Shown piece after piece: positions 32,091-43,324 of a DNA stretch of 64,000 nt. The translations under genes and the position numbers were made by a program. The stretch comes from Bedellia somnulentella (lineage: Eukaryota > Arthropoda > Insecta > Lepidoptera > Bedelliidae): contig OY755190.1 of assembly GCA_963576735.1 (NCBI GenBank), forward strand, positions 8,239,695 to 8,303,694, read 5' to 3'. The notes under the pieces were generated by a model. The model did not search any database. It was not told the DNA's origin and saw only the letters and a program-made list of their open reading frames with translations. How positions within the stretch are numbered: the stretch's first letter is position 1; each line of letters begins with the position of its first letter.

Positions 32091-32574
32091 AAAAAGTAAT
32101 TGAGAAAATCACCAACTATTCCATAAGTAAACACACTGATGATAGAATATTGATTCAAGTCGTGTTAAAGCGTGTTTGCATCCCCTACAGCCGTAGTGTT
32201 TGGTTACTAAGTGAAGTTGTAACTCTACCGTTTCCGTTTATGTTCTCGGTAATCCATTAATATTGATGAGAATGCCTAAATACTAACTTATTTAACATTA
32301 TACAAATCTCAATTCCTAAGTGTGCAAGGATGTTAATGAATCAACGAAAATGATAAAAAGAAACTTTTTTCACTCGTTGGCCGCTCCAACATCACGGTGT
32401 AGTATTGTTTTTGAAATATTTGAGGTTTCTTTCATCACTGCTCACATCCAATTGCTTCAATTAATGTTAGGCATATTTGTTTGCATACATGTCATTTCTG
32501 AATGACACTACACCATGTTTATAACGTGGGCTTTTTCATATTGAGTAATTGGTCCGTTTTGAGCTATTGGTGAG
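32091..32574. other. No gene recognised
   Basis: Short ORFs only, no repeat family recognised. Confidence 0.4.
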
Positions 32575-32821
32575 CATACATACATACATACTCACGGCTA
32601 TAAATCCCTATAAGGGGAAGCCAGAGCTAAGGAATTACAAAATTCCTCAGCCACTTTTGGAAGTTACGTGGGGAAAAGATGGTTAAATAAAGGATGTTGA
32701 TGATGGGTCTCCAACCGCATCGCCCAAAATCCCTTAAAAGCCCCAATACCGATAGTTGCCTCTTACGTACACCCACCAGAAGAAATGGGTTAGTGCTATT
32801 CTAAACCGAAACTACACAGCA
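32575..32821 (-). mobile_element. SINE-a copy
   Basis: Tail ATACATACATACATACTCAC at the left, CTACACAGC head at the right. All family landmarks present on the minus strand. Confidence 0.85.
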
Positions 32822-33283
32822 GAGTGAGTATATTACCTTCCGAAAACCTTTTAAAAAATATAAACTATCATTTCAAATATAATTTTACCATTTATTCCCT
32901 TTCACTTTTTTTCATTTGCTTTGTGTAGACTAAATATGAAAGGAATAAATACTATAAGACTTTAGAGCAAGAATTGTATTTAATGTACAATTTTTATATT
33001 TGTACAGATTTTCAAGTTTATTAGTCATAACAACTTGTAGTTTATGCGTTCCTGGTACTTCAATTGAAAGTTAAATTTACGTACATTTTTATAGCTGCTA
33101 TAGTTATAATTTCTGTGTCTAAAATTTACATTCCTTAGTAATAAATCAGCAAAACTGAACATTACAAACAAGTGTTGTATGTGTTGTTTGTATTAAATAT
33201 ATTTATAAGGTACTGTCTATGTCTAATAGTTACGAGGCCTATGTTTCTTAAACAAATGTCAAGTAAGACTAATGGGAAAAATA
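32822..33283. other. No gene recognised
   Basis: AT-rich non-coding. Confidence 0.4.
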
Positions 33284-33382
33284 CGCCATAGACAATGTCC
33301 TACTTTCGGTAAGACTATTGGGAATAAAAATCCCAGTAGTCCTACTGGTAAGACTATCCAGTAAGACTACTGGGAATAGCCG
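33264..33382 (+). repeat. Local cluster of a short repeated motif
   Basis: GTAAGACTA-TGGGAA appears four or more times between 33264 and 33382 with irregular spacing, partly inverted as CCCAGTAGTC. Confidence 0.5.
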
Positions 33383-33649
33383 ATTAAAAATATAATGCAG
33401 ATGTTCGACCGAATAAGAGTAACTTGAAGCTTTCGTATTTAATAGCGTGGAAGGACTAAAATGTCTTCTTTGCTTACTTTATATTAGAAAATATCTAAGG
33501 AGAGAGTTTGTTTTCTTAGTTGGCTCTGCACAAAATTGCTGATTTAATTTTGAATGAAATATGATTTTGTCATAAATTCGGTCACCTTAAACTTTGAACA
33601 TGTATTCTATAACTTATTTACCACCAGGTTAGTTTTTTTACCCCCGGGG

Positions 33650-34040
33650 AAATCCAGGGAAAATGCAAAAATCCCCAGAAATCGCCAAGTCGAGCGCGAA
33701 GCAAACACTGCCGTACCATCCTTTACTGGAACCGTTTCGCCGCATTTTCAGGCCCCCATTCAAGAACCTCTGGATAGTATTAAATGGCTGAAATTTTCGT
33801 CACCTAGAAATTCGGAATCACACATTTGAAATCCAAACTTTCAAGTCGGTAGATTAATTAATTCCCAAGTTAAGCTAATGCAAAGTTTCGCATTTTCGAC
33901 ACTGACTGACTCACTGATCATCAAAATAGAACTGGTACTTCCCATAGACCTACAGAGCTGAAATTTGGTACAGAGGTAGGTTTTAACGCCCACATAAAGA
34001 AAAAACTATCAGAACAAGGTTTATGGAAGATCTGAAAGAA
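33650..34040 (+). repeat. Dispersed repeat, copy 1 (family unknown)
   Basis: GAAATTTGGTACAGAGGTAG, CACATAAAGAAAAAACTATC and TCACTGATCATCA recur on the minus strand at 62328-62600. There is no coding capacity. I recognise the sequence style as widespread in arthropods but cannot name the element. Confidence 0.6.
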
Positions 34041-34138
34041 AACATAAGAATACTTGTTCAGACTTAACGCCTGAACAAATATTACGCAAAAATACCATCG
34101 CGAGAACAATTGCCGTCACCCTTATGTCAGGCGCTTAA

Positions 34139-34370
34139 CATACATACATATACTCACGACTATAAATCCCTTAACGGGGTAGCCAGAGCTTGGGAATGAG
34201 AAATTCCTCAGCCACTTTCGGAAGTTGATTGGGGAAAAGATGGTAATAATAAATGTTATGTGTATTAATGTGACGGATCTCCAACCACCCTACTTAGTCG
34301 CCTCTTACGATCACCCACGGGTAGAAATGGGGTAGTGTTATTCTAAGCCGACACTACACGGCAAACACAT
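34139..34370 (-). mobile_element. SINE-a with 12-bp target duplication
   Basis: TCAGGCGCTTAA occurs at 34127-34138 and 34371-34382. The head carries 8 extra bases before CCGTGTAGTG compared with other copies. Confidence 0.85.
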
Positions 34371-34382
34371 TCAGGCGCTTAA

Positions 34383-34779
34383 AGATACTTAATACAAATC
34401 TGTCTAGTCTACTCATGTCACTTGACCTACGACCATTGTACAATTAACATCCTTTTTAAAATATATTAATTTTGTAAAGTATCTGGGCATTTAATTTACA
34501 CCATCTATCCGCTAAAGATAGAACATGGTGGCCCATGAGTGGAACAAAGATCCGCGAAATATTCAACATATTTTCTTTGAAGGTACTTTGGTTTTTTAGT
34601 TATTGATGTTATTTGCATCCACCCTCAGTAAAATATTACGCTTATTGAAAAATCACCTCGCGACATTCGGTAAAACGTGTCATACCCATTCTAAAGAGTG
34701 TATTATTGAGAAGTCGTGGAATTTGTTTTTATTTGATTTCACAGGATAATATCATTAAAAATTTCCACAATATTGAATA
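34383..34779. other. No gene recognised
   Basis: AT-rich, no ORF of note. Confidence 0.4.
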
Positions 34780-35398
34780 GCTACGTCCACACTGTGCCTT
34801 TTCATCTTCAACTTTCGTCTTCATCTTTCTATTCAACTTTCAATTGACGCATGCATTAAGGGCATGCCTCACGTGCGCTGTTAATAGCTACGTCCACACT
34901 GTGCCTTTTTTTGTTCAATAAGGGCAAGCGTCATAGCGAAGTCAACAGCGCACGTGAGGCATGCCCTTAATGCATGCGCGATGACAGTTGAAAGCGGAGC
35001 GCGCGCTGTGTTGCAAGTTATCCGGAGTCGGGTGGATTTCTGTGCGTCACAGCGTTCAACAACAAGATGGTGGACGAAGAAAATGATTTAACATTAAGTT
35101 TTATTGAAGATTACAGAAGCTTTCCACAACTCTGGGATCCTAACAATAAACTTTACACTAATAAAGTAAAGAGGAACGATGGGTTTTTTTTCTGGAATTT
35201 CTTATGACCAAGTAAGCTGCATATATTCCCCCAAGTAAAATATTGTCGTCGCACATGTTTCCAACAGAAACTCAAACTACGAATAAAGTATGGTGTTGGT
35301 TTCAATTAACGCATTCACTTATTGTAAGCGTCAATCGAAAGTTGAATAGAAAGATGAAGACGAAAGTTGAAGATGAAATGGCACAGTGTGGACGTAGC
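34780..35398 (+). mobile_element. Harbinger-like (PHIS) deletion derivative with duplicated left end
   Basis: Ends GCTACGTCCACACTGTGCC and its complement, inside TA on both sides (34778-34779, 35399-35400). Inverted repeats of about 70 bp. A second copy of the left terminus starts at 34887, and 34846-34883 is inverted at 34944-34980, so the left end was duplicated head to head. The interior keeps a MADF-like start exon. Harbinger elements often encode such a DNA-binding partner. The 2-bp TA could also fit ISL2EU-type elements. Confidence 0.65.
35067..35207 (+). pseudogene. MADF-domain protein, N-terminal fragment
   Basis: 46 codons from ATG to TGA: SFIEDYRSFPQLWDP followed by Y-TNKVKRNDG matches the first two helices of MADF (Myb/SANT-like) domains (FIE--R--P-LWDP----Y-NK). 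The third helix and the rest of the protein are lost after a frameshift near 35185. Such proteins accompany Harbinger transposases. In this copy it is a relic. Confidence 0.6.
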
Positions 35399-35403
35399 TA
35401 AAG

Positions 35404-36258
35404 GCGACGATGAATTTTATAGCTACCTTGTAGTTGGTATGCCCAAAGACGGATCATTTCTCTTCCATTCAAGTTAAAAGCGATTCCGCACCCCGAGATA
35501 AAATTGATAGCTAAAGATTCCTTGGATTGTTCAAAAAGTTTGATAAAGAAAGCCTGGGCGTGTTTAAATAAATACGAAGATGATGCGTCGATGACTGCTG
35601 GATTAGAGGAGACTATAATCATTAAAGAGGGAGCTAAAGTAATGCTTAGGAGAAACATTGATGTTAGTTTAGGTTTAGTGAATGGGTCGATAGGCGTTAT
35701 ACAAAAAGTAAAATGGGACCCGGAAGACCAAAAACAAAGCCTAATAAAATAATAATAAAATTTGATAATAATTTGATTCATAAATTATTGCCCAATAAGT
35801 CAAAATTTGAGATTATACCTCGAGCATACGTTTACAGAGAGCAATTCCCAATCTGCGTAGCGTATGCTCTAACAATTTACAAGAGCCAAGGCCTAAGCCT
35901 AGAAAGTGCCCTCATGGATATTGGAACCTCTTTATTCTCTTGTGGCCAAACCTACGTGGCGCTTTCAAGAGTAACCAATCTTCATGGGGTGCACCGTATA
36001 AATATTTCCTTCAATAGTATAAAGGCTCAAGTATCAGCGATTACCAAATACAAGCGGCTTAGGCGTAAATACTGCTCAGGTTTTTCAGAAATTAAACCGT
36101 CCAAACCATCTAGAAGAATAAATAATGAACGAGAATGGGCAATACAAAAAACTGTTGCTATTGTACAAGAAACAGAACCAAAAAAAAGAAAAGAAAGATT
36201 TGTTATAATAAAAAAACTACTTCTAAAAAGAAAAAAACTGCCTAATAAGGAAATGTAA
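35404..36258 (+). pseudogene. PIF1/Helitron-type helicase, C-terminal part, frameshifted
   Basis: The first frame (to 35752) has EGAKVMLRRNIDVSLGLVNG. The second frame (from about 35745 to 36258) has PICVAYALTIYKSQGLSLES, DIGTSLFSCGQTYVALSRVT and a Lys-rich end. These are the C-terminal helicase motifs (IV-VI) of PIF1-family helicases as found in Helitrons and related elements. One frameshift lies in 35713-35750. The N-terminal helicase motifs and any Rep domain are absent; the Harbinger-like element lies just upstream. Confidence 0.75.
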
Positions 36259-36727
36259 CCATTCAATCAGTCTACGTTCTGAAGAAGTTACACGAGCAAA
36301 ACATATTGTAGCTCGACAAATCAGTACAAATATTACACGCAATCTTTTGCTGCGTCGCGCTCATGTACAGCAGCGTACAGTCAACAATGAGCAGTCGAAG
36401 TCGAGACGATATGAAACGGGAGCAAAGATGTTCAAAATGCAAATAAAATGATGCAAGCGGAGCGAGGTTTTGCTAGCGGCGCAATGGTAGAGGAATTACT
36501 CGTAAGATAGACTACTTTTTTGTTTGTTTACACAAATATGACGTCGTTTTAAGAGTAAATTTTAAAAAAGCACATCGTCATTGCATTTATATCTTAATAC
36601 GATAGGATTATATGTCAATCATGCCTGTTTTGGAACAAATTCACAACATAGGATACGAAACACAAGAGAATAAATAAATACTGTGTATATAAAATGATAC
36701 ATAGTAAAATCACTGAAAGGAGCTGGA
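36259..36727. other. No gene recognised
   Basis: Possible remainder of the helicase-bearing element; no motif recognised. Confidence 0.3.
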
Positions 36728-36842
36728 GGGGTTTGTCAGGATCGTACGAAGTGGCGATTAATAGTCTGTATGTTTTTTGTTATTCTAGTCTCTTTCCATC
36801 CCAATGGGAGCTGATGCCTTGAGAGTATGTACGTATATATGT
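36728..36842 (+). mobile_element. RTE-A LINE 3' fragment
   Basis: GGGGTTTGTCAGGATCGTAC, GAAGTGGCGATTAATAGTCT, a short insertion, then CATCCCAATGGGAG and a GTATGTACGTATATATG tail. Confidence 0.7.
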
Positions 36843-37409
36843 TAAAGCTTAAATTTTCTCCGCAAAATTTAAACAAACGTCAGACCGAAGCTGCACCAAC
36901 ATGGCGACCGCTTCGTTCCAATTTTCTTTCTATTTTTCAACTTTATCATGTAATATCGTTGCTGCTACGAAATAATGCAGGGAAGTATCAAAAGCAATAT
37001 TATCTTCTTATAATGTTGTGCTCATTGCGATTAATTCTTAAGATATTTATTCATTTATCTTTGCATATGTTGTAGGATGATTTGATGTTTAGGTTGTTTG
37101 CAATAAACCTAGGGATTTGGCAAGAACATGGATAATTAGAAAACGGTGATTATATTAATTAATCTTAATTATTTTAATCTTACTAGGCTTTTTGCAAAAA
37201 AAATAGTCGGTTTAGTAAGATTGTACTTCTTTAACGCTGATTGGCTGATTTCTAATTGCTCGCCTACTCCAGTTCTGATTGGTTCGTTATTTTAGTATTG
37301 AGGTATTATTGCTAGGGTTATGAAGAGTTAATAATGCAAATACTTATTTTATACTCAGGAACCTTTTTTCGGAGTAAGACTTGTATTATGGGATATTAAC
37401 TCAACGATA
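36843..37409. other. No gene recognised
   Basis: AT-rich, only accidental ORFs of up to about 80 codons. Confidence 0.35.
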
Positions 37410-37545
37410 TATTTAATATTATATATTTAAGACTAAGAAACAATCTAAATGATTGCTAATCACATAAATGTTGCTCTTAGTGGGGATCAAACCCACTACT
37501 TCCAGTCTGAGAAGCTAGTCATTTGTCCATACGGCCACGAACGTG
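37410..37545 (-). mobile_element. tRNA-derived SINE (SINE-c), second copy
   Basis: On the minus strand GTGGCCGTATGGACAAATGA (A box) and GTGGGTTTGATCCCCACT (B box), then GAGCAACATTTATGTGATTA. Same body as 6699-6850. Confidence 0.7.
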
Positions 37546-38492
37546 GTCAATGTAGGTAAGAACAGTAAAGTAAGTACGTCTTAAATTGTAGACGTCACCA
37601 TAAAGTCCCTTTTTTAATAAACCCAAAATAGAGGTAGCCTGAGCTATAAAATGAAGTTTCCTTTGCCTCATTTCATTCATTGCCATGAAAATATTGTAAA
37701 TATTCTTAAAAAATATGACCAGAAACCGTATTTTTTTTATAATGTTATACAATACCGGTGCTGGCTGAAAACCAGCACGCTTCAGCTGATGTGTCCTGCG
37801 AGAGCCAGAACCGATTCGGCAACCTTTGCAATTCACCCAACGATTGTACTTTTATTATTTTATTGCCGAATAAATTATTCGTCTTTCTATCTTTCTTTTC
37901 TTTCTAATTCGCCACTTCCGACTTATGGGTAAATGCATATGTGCAAAAAACAGGGCTTATGTTTAAATAATAAGGAAAAGTAAATTGTTATAGGTATTTC
38001 TGGGAAATGCAAAGTTTTCATTCACGGCCATTTGGCACTTCTATCAAAGCCCAAAATCAAATTAAGCCGCTGCACCTAAGCAATCACGCTAAACTTAAAC
38101 TAAAACAGCGCTTTCTTCTATAATAATCACGTTTCATTGTTCAAAGAAATAGTCGGGGCGAGTCAACGAGACAGCATATCTAGTTTCCAGCTCGCCAGTT
38201 CGTTAACTGACAAATGAAGAGGTCACGTGACACGATCCCGTCGCGATTGTCGGGCGATTCATGACTTTGTGACACCCGCTGCGCTGCAATGAAAAAGAAA
38301 AGGACATTGTAATTTAAAGTGGAATATTTTCAAAGGGTTAAGCTTTAATCTTTTAAAACAGACTGTTTTGTTGTAACAATGTCTAATGGTGCTAGCAGCT
38401 GCATTTAAGAAAACAGTCATGTGCCCAGAGCGAGAGAGCGCAATAGGCATATATTTAATTGAATTGATAAGAGAGGAATATGGATAACTGAC
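37546..38492. other. No gene recognised
   Basis: Two overlapping ORFs on opposite strands (about 37520-37930) have no recognisable domain. Treated as chance. Confidence 0.35.
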
Positions 38493-38715
38493 GCTGTGTA
38501 ACTGCGTACTGTTAGGATATCAATACCCCATTCCTTCCCGAGGATTTTTGTAAGAGGCGACTAAGGATATTGGGGCTAATTAAATGATTTTGAAACCCAT
38601 CGCCGAGAACCATTATTTTACAATCATTTCCCCTGATAACTTCCAAAACTCAGTAAGTTATCAATTATTCTGAAGCTCTGGCTAGTCTTTTTATGGAATA
38701 ATGACCGTTAGGATG
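38493..38715 (+). mobile_element. SINE-a, diverged
   Basis: TGTAAGAGGCGACTAAGGAT, CTCTGGCTAGTCTTTTTATG; same order of landmarks as other copies. Confidence 0.65.
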
Positions 38716-38818
38716 GAGGTTATGTTTGACGCTAAAAACCATAAATTAAACTATAACATATTTTTGTTCGTAAAACTGTCAGATTTTGTAATTATCGTCG
38801 TAGTGATCGTAAAACCTG

Positions 38819-39050
38819 AACATACATACGTACATATACTCACGGGCATAAATTCCAAAAAAGAGATAGCCAGAGCTTCAGAGCTAGAAATTCCTTAGCC
38901 TCATTTGGAAGTTCATGGAGGGATTGTAAAAATAAAGTACCGTTGGTGATCGGTCTCCAACCGCATCGCCCAAAAACCACTTAAAAAGCCCCATACCCTT
39001 AGTCACCTCTTACGACACCCGTGTTCAGTAAGTAGTAAGTAGGAGTAGTG
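38819..39050 (-). mobile_element. SINE-a, diverged
   Basis: Left-end tail ACATACATACGTACATATAC, GATAGCCAGAGCTTCAGAG, GTCTCCAACCGCATCGCCC. Head decayed. Opposes the copy at 38493-38715. Confidence 0.75.
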
Positions 39051-39066
39051 ACATACAGGCCAACCT

Positions 39067-39942
39067 AAACCTGAAAGGCTCTATTTAGGGTAGAATAAAA
39101 CTTTGGTGCTGATAAATTATTGCTGTTACGATAATTATTTTTAACTAAAGTTAGAGTTTTGACACAGCACAGCTTTTTGTTGCATCGACGGAGCCTTTTT
39201 TTTTTTACATTTTGATAAGATTGTTTATAGGTTTGCGCATATAGCTCCGAATTAAAATTGTTTGACTTGGGCCTTAGCTGTCTTTCTCAATTATTACTCA
39301 CCCCAATTTCGACCAAAATTGTGATGTGATCATTTGAGTGCGGGCTCGGTCTCTTCAACATGCATGCACGCCTTGCAGATAGAACGTTCTGGCATATGTG
39401 ATACATATATTGGGAAAATGCTTAGTCAACGAGATTCCTTTTATCATTCTTAGGCTTTTAATATTGAATTAGTCGTCTTGATAGTATTTTGTATGGGTCA
39501 ATATTGGCTCACATAAAATCCTACAGCATATTTTTTGTCTTACTAACGATTTGTGTTCATAATAATCGCTCTTCATAATTTCATTTCTCATACTTTATTT
39601 TTTCATACATTTTTAATGCAACCAACGGAGGTCATAACAGTTAGCAATCATGTTTTTTTCATTAATACTATTATGTATCATTTTTTTTTTATTCATAACA
39701 TTCAATGGTCATAATTTTTCAATTAATAACATTGTTACAAGGATACACAAATAAGCATGCATGCAAATAGATATTAAAGGCGCTCGCTCGTTTTATACAT
39801 AGTCTAACCTAAACAAACCTAACAAAATGTGACCTAACTTTTTTTGCCTGCGACCCACCCGCTCAACGCCTCTGCACCCCTTATACATGCAATCAAGCAA
39901 ACAAGCAAGTAAATATAGATAAAACACATATATTATTAAAAC
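39067..39942. other. No gene recognised
   Basis: Several poly(T) runs (39190, 39670) and no ORF of note. Confidence 0.4.
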
Positions 39943-40303
39943 AACCGTGATAGCCCAGTGGGTAGAACACTCGGTTATCGTGCAAACGACTAGTGTTCAA
40001 ATCCTGTGTCAGGCCTACACCAATTTGTCTTTTCTAAAGACATATGTGTGGTTAATTTATCATGGTTGTTAACGGTGAGGGAAAACATCGAGAGGAAACC
40101 CACATGGCTGAGTTGTACTTAGTCATGTGACAGTGTATTCGTACAAAACGGCGATAGGCCTGCCCCCTATCACGTGAGTACACTGTCCATGCAAAACGTG
40201 GGTACTCTGAACACCAGGTGACAAATTCACGTGATGTTCAGAAGTATTAGTACCTCTGCCAACCCCTTCGGGGATATTCGGCGTGAACGTTTATGTTATG
40301 TTA
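39943..40303 (+). mobile_element. SINE-b, near full length
   Basis: Head AACCGTGATAGCCCAGTGGG, full body, hairpin ACCCCTTCGGGGAT, (TTATG) tail. It lies 24 bp from the BEL/Pao left LTR. Confidence 0.92.
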
Positions 40304-40327
40304 CATATAATTCATATATATTTTCAA

Positions 40328-40532
40328 TGTATAATTCCTTGGCTTGTAGAATTATCAATGAAAGATATCTGACTCCAAAGATATTTTATATTGAAGTAAT
40401 TTACAAGATGCGTTTTGCTTGGTATATGAATACAAGATTTTACAAGGTAATGAATGGAATGAAAAGAATGAAAGATGGTTGACAGCTAGTTGCGCTAGTG
40501 ATGTGCCGCTAGTGTTGTATCACGGCGGTACA
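40328..40532 (-). repeat. BEL/Pao 3' LTR
   Basis: 205 bp, TGTA...TACA on either strand. Its sequence matches 46561-46765. On the minus strand it is preceded by CGCCCCCGGAGTA, which serves as polypurine-like end. Confidence 0.93.
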
Positions 40533-40559
40533 TACTCCGGGGGCGGGCTATGGAGAATG

Positions 40560-41951
40560 TTATGTGGAGACTTCTTCGGTTTCGGTAATTAATGGCACAA
40601 TGTATTTAATGCCTCTTCTGTATGAGCCATTTGACGTCTTCACCTCTGCTACTCTTGCTACATTGTCGGGTCCCGGAAACAAGGCAGTGATGCGCCCCAT
40701 TTTCCAACTCATTGGAGGCATGTTTTCATGCTTCAACAGAACAAGATCTCCTATTTGAAGCTCTCTTGAAGGAACGCGCCATTTTTGTCTGTGCTGCATT
40801 TTTGTGATGTATTCCTTCTGCCAGCGATTCCAAAAATGTTGCCTGATGTGTTCTAATCGCTGATATCGGTTTAAACTATTCAGTTTAAAATTTTCTAGGC
40901 TTGGAGATGGCATCGATAATAATGCTCTACCAATCAAAAAATGTCCCGGGGTTAAGGGTTGGAGGTCGTTTGGATCAGAGGAAAGAGGACATAGAGGTCT
41001 GCTATTAAGAATAGCTTCAATTTGATTAAATAACGTTGCCATTTCCTCGAAAGTTAAATGCGTATTTGATAATATTCGTTTGGTATAGTACTTAGCTGAT
41101 TTAATTGCTGATTCGTGATAACCTCCGAAATGTGGAGAATAGCTTGGTTGGAAGTGGTATTTGATTCCATCTTCAGCCAAAAAGTTCGTTATATAAGAAG
41201 AATGTGAATTTATAAAATTACCTATTTCTCTAGCAGCACCAACAAAATTGCGGCCGTTGTCACAGAATATTTCTAACGGCTTGCCTCTACGCGATATAAA
41301 GCGACGTAGCGATAAAATGAATGCTTCTGTGGATAATTCACTAACAGCTTCCAAGTGCACGCATTTGTAACGGAAGCAAATAAATAAACAATGATAACAT
41401 TTGGTGATCTTACACCCTCTACCTTTTCTGTCAGTAATACAAAATGGTCCGGCAAAGTCAACACCAACACTTGAAAATGGAAACCCGGGGTCAACCCGCT
41501 GTTTGGGTAACGAACCCATGATAGGCGATATAGTTTCTCCTGCGATTCTCCTACAAGTAATACATTGCCTCGCTACTGTGCGAGCCAAATCCCTGCCAGC
41601 AATAGGCCAAACAAACTCTCTGATTAAAGAAAGCAGTAACTGAGGACCAGCGTGAAGAAGACGAAGATGCTCTCGTTGGAAAAGTAACTTAGCTAATCTA
41701 TGTTTCGAATGCAGTAACATGGGATGGCGCTTATCAAAGGAATACTGCGAATAGTTAAGACGCCCTCCTACTCTTAATATATTTTTATCATCAATAAATG
41801 GATTTAAGCTAAGTAAAGTATGCTTTGGAGGTAGTGTTTTTTTGTTGTTACGCAACAAATTAAGCTCTTTAGTGAATATTTCTTCCTGTGCTAACTTGAC
41901 TAAACTTTCAAGCGAATTTGATAACTCGTCAGGCTTCAAAATACCACTTTT
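40560..41951 (-). pseudogene. BEL/Pao pol, integrase region
   Basis: The frame is open from 41939 to 40560. Seen: zinc-binding HLRLLHAGPQ and CITCRRIAG (HHCC), core VGVDFAGPF (first D), IFCDNGRNFVGAA (second D), HESAIKSAKYYTKRIL (E), then a C-terminal domain with GDLVLLKHENMPPMSWKMGR as in BEL/Pao integrases. It is joined in frame to the upstream pol except for a TAA at about 41949-41951. The integrase itself looks intact. Confidence 0.9.
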
Positions 41952-43268
41952 TTAATTTTTAGGATTTTTTGTGTTATTAATAAATCTAAGGACATAGGCA
42001 AATGATCGTTGTAAATAATTAAGATTAGAATATTTATCGAAGTTTAATAAGTTATTGTTTGTGGTTTTTGTAAATAAAATGTGATTGTTTTGTAGAATGT
42101 TTGTATGATTGTTTGGCAGAGTGTCATGATCAAGAACACAATTATTAAATGTTTGCTTGTGCGCTTGTGTCACAACAGGCCATGATGATTCATCTTGTAT
42201 AAGAAATGATGGCCCATTCTACCATATACTCAAGTTAGTAATATTGATAGGCAAAATACCACGGGAGGCGAAGTCAGCGGGGTTGTGCTCTGTTGGCACG
42301 TGGCGCCAGTGTGAGCTATCTGTTAGTTCTAGTATTTTAGCGACTCTATTAGCCACATAAACATCCAGTTTTTCGAGCGGTTTGCGCAACCAGGCGAGGA
42401 CAATATTAGAGTCAGTCCAAAATATTTTACGGCTGATCACACATCGCAAAGAGTGACATGCGGCGGCCGCGAGTTGTGCCCCCAGCAGACATGCGTTTAG
42501 CTCTAGCCGCGGAATCGTGGTCGGCTTTACCGGTGCTACTCTTGCCTTAGCACACAGTAAATGGATTGCTACCGAGCCATGTTTGTCTGTAGATTTTAAA
42601 TAAACACATGTTCCATAAGCTAATTTAGAAGCGTCAGAAAAGCAATGTAACTCTATGTTGACAGGGTTATTGCATAAAGCGTGCCTTGGAACAAAAATAT
42701 TTTTTAGACTCTCAATGGAGTCTATGAATGTGCGCCATAGATGAGTTATGTCCTTTGAAATAGGTTCATCCCAATTTATTTTGTCAATCCATAATTTTTG
42801 CAATATTAACTTTGGTTTAATAGTAACAGGACTTATAAGACCTAACGGGTCAAAGATTTTACACGAATCGGACAATATCGTACGCTTTGTTGGTAAATCT
42901 TTAATAAATTCGTAAGTACTAGGATACTGAATGTAATCATTATTTGGATCCCAGCCTATTCCTAAGGTATGTGGTGAATTACTAATTATTAAATTTTGTT
43001 GAGGATTTGTATAATTTGTTAGAAGCAAAGGAAAATTAGTTCGGTACTTACGTAAAAAGAAACATCCCTTTAACAGGCATTTTTCCATTGAGTTTTTTAT
43101 ATATAATAGATCTTCGGACGAATCACTTCCGGTGAGTAAATCGTCAACTAGGAAATCATTTTGTATGATTTGTTTAATTTTATTGTCAAGGCAATCTTCT
43201 CCTAACTGCCAAAGGCAACGTGTACTGAGATAACTTGAGCTAGATAGCCCGTATGTAACGGTGTTCAA
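41952..43268 (-). pseudogene. BEL/Pao pol, RT C-terminal part and RNase H
   Basis: NDFLVDDLLTGSD is the RT catalytic VDD motif. IELHCFSDASKLAYGTCVYL and IFWTDSNIVLAWL are RNase H-type aspartate motifs. NPADFASRGI is typical of BEL/Pao. A TAG stop interrupts the frame near 42217 at a tryptophan position. The segment is in a different frame from the RT start upstream because of the microsatellite at 43295-43324. Confidence 0.9.
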
Positions 43269-43294
43269 TTTAAATGATTGTATTGGATCGCCCT

Positions 43295-43324
43295 CATTAT
43301 TTATTTATTTATTTATTTATTATA
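43295..43324. repeat. (TTTA)n microsatellite inside the RT gene
   Basis: ATTTATTTATTTATTTATTT interrupts RT between ILWRDN and the segment that continues as FKLNTVTYG after it. It creates the frameshift. Confidence 0.85.

Noticed and set aside
33264..33382. CRISPR-like short repeats
   Set aside because: Repeats are irregular in spacing, partly inverted and imperfect, and the genome is eukaryotic.
36827..37075. 82-codon ORF beginning inside an RTE-A tail
   Set aside because: The start lies in the LINE's tandem tail, and the rest is AT-rich with no recognisable protein.
37519..37932. Overlapping ORFs of 93 and 105 codons on both strands
   Set aside because: No domain, no supporting splice or repeat context.
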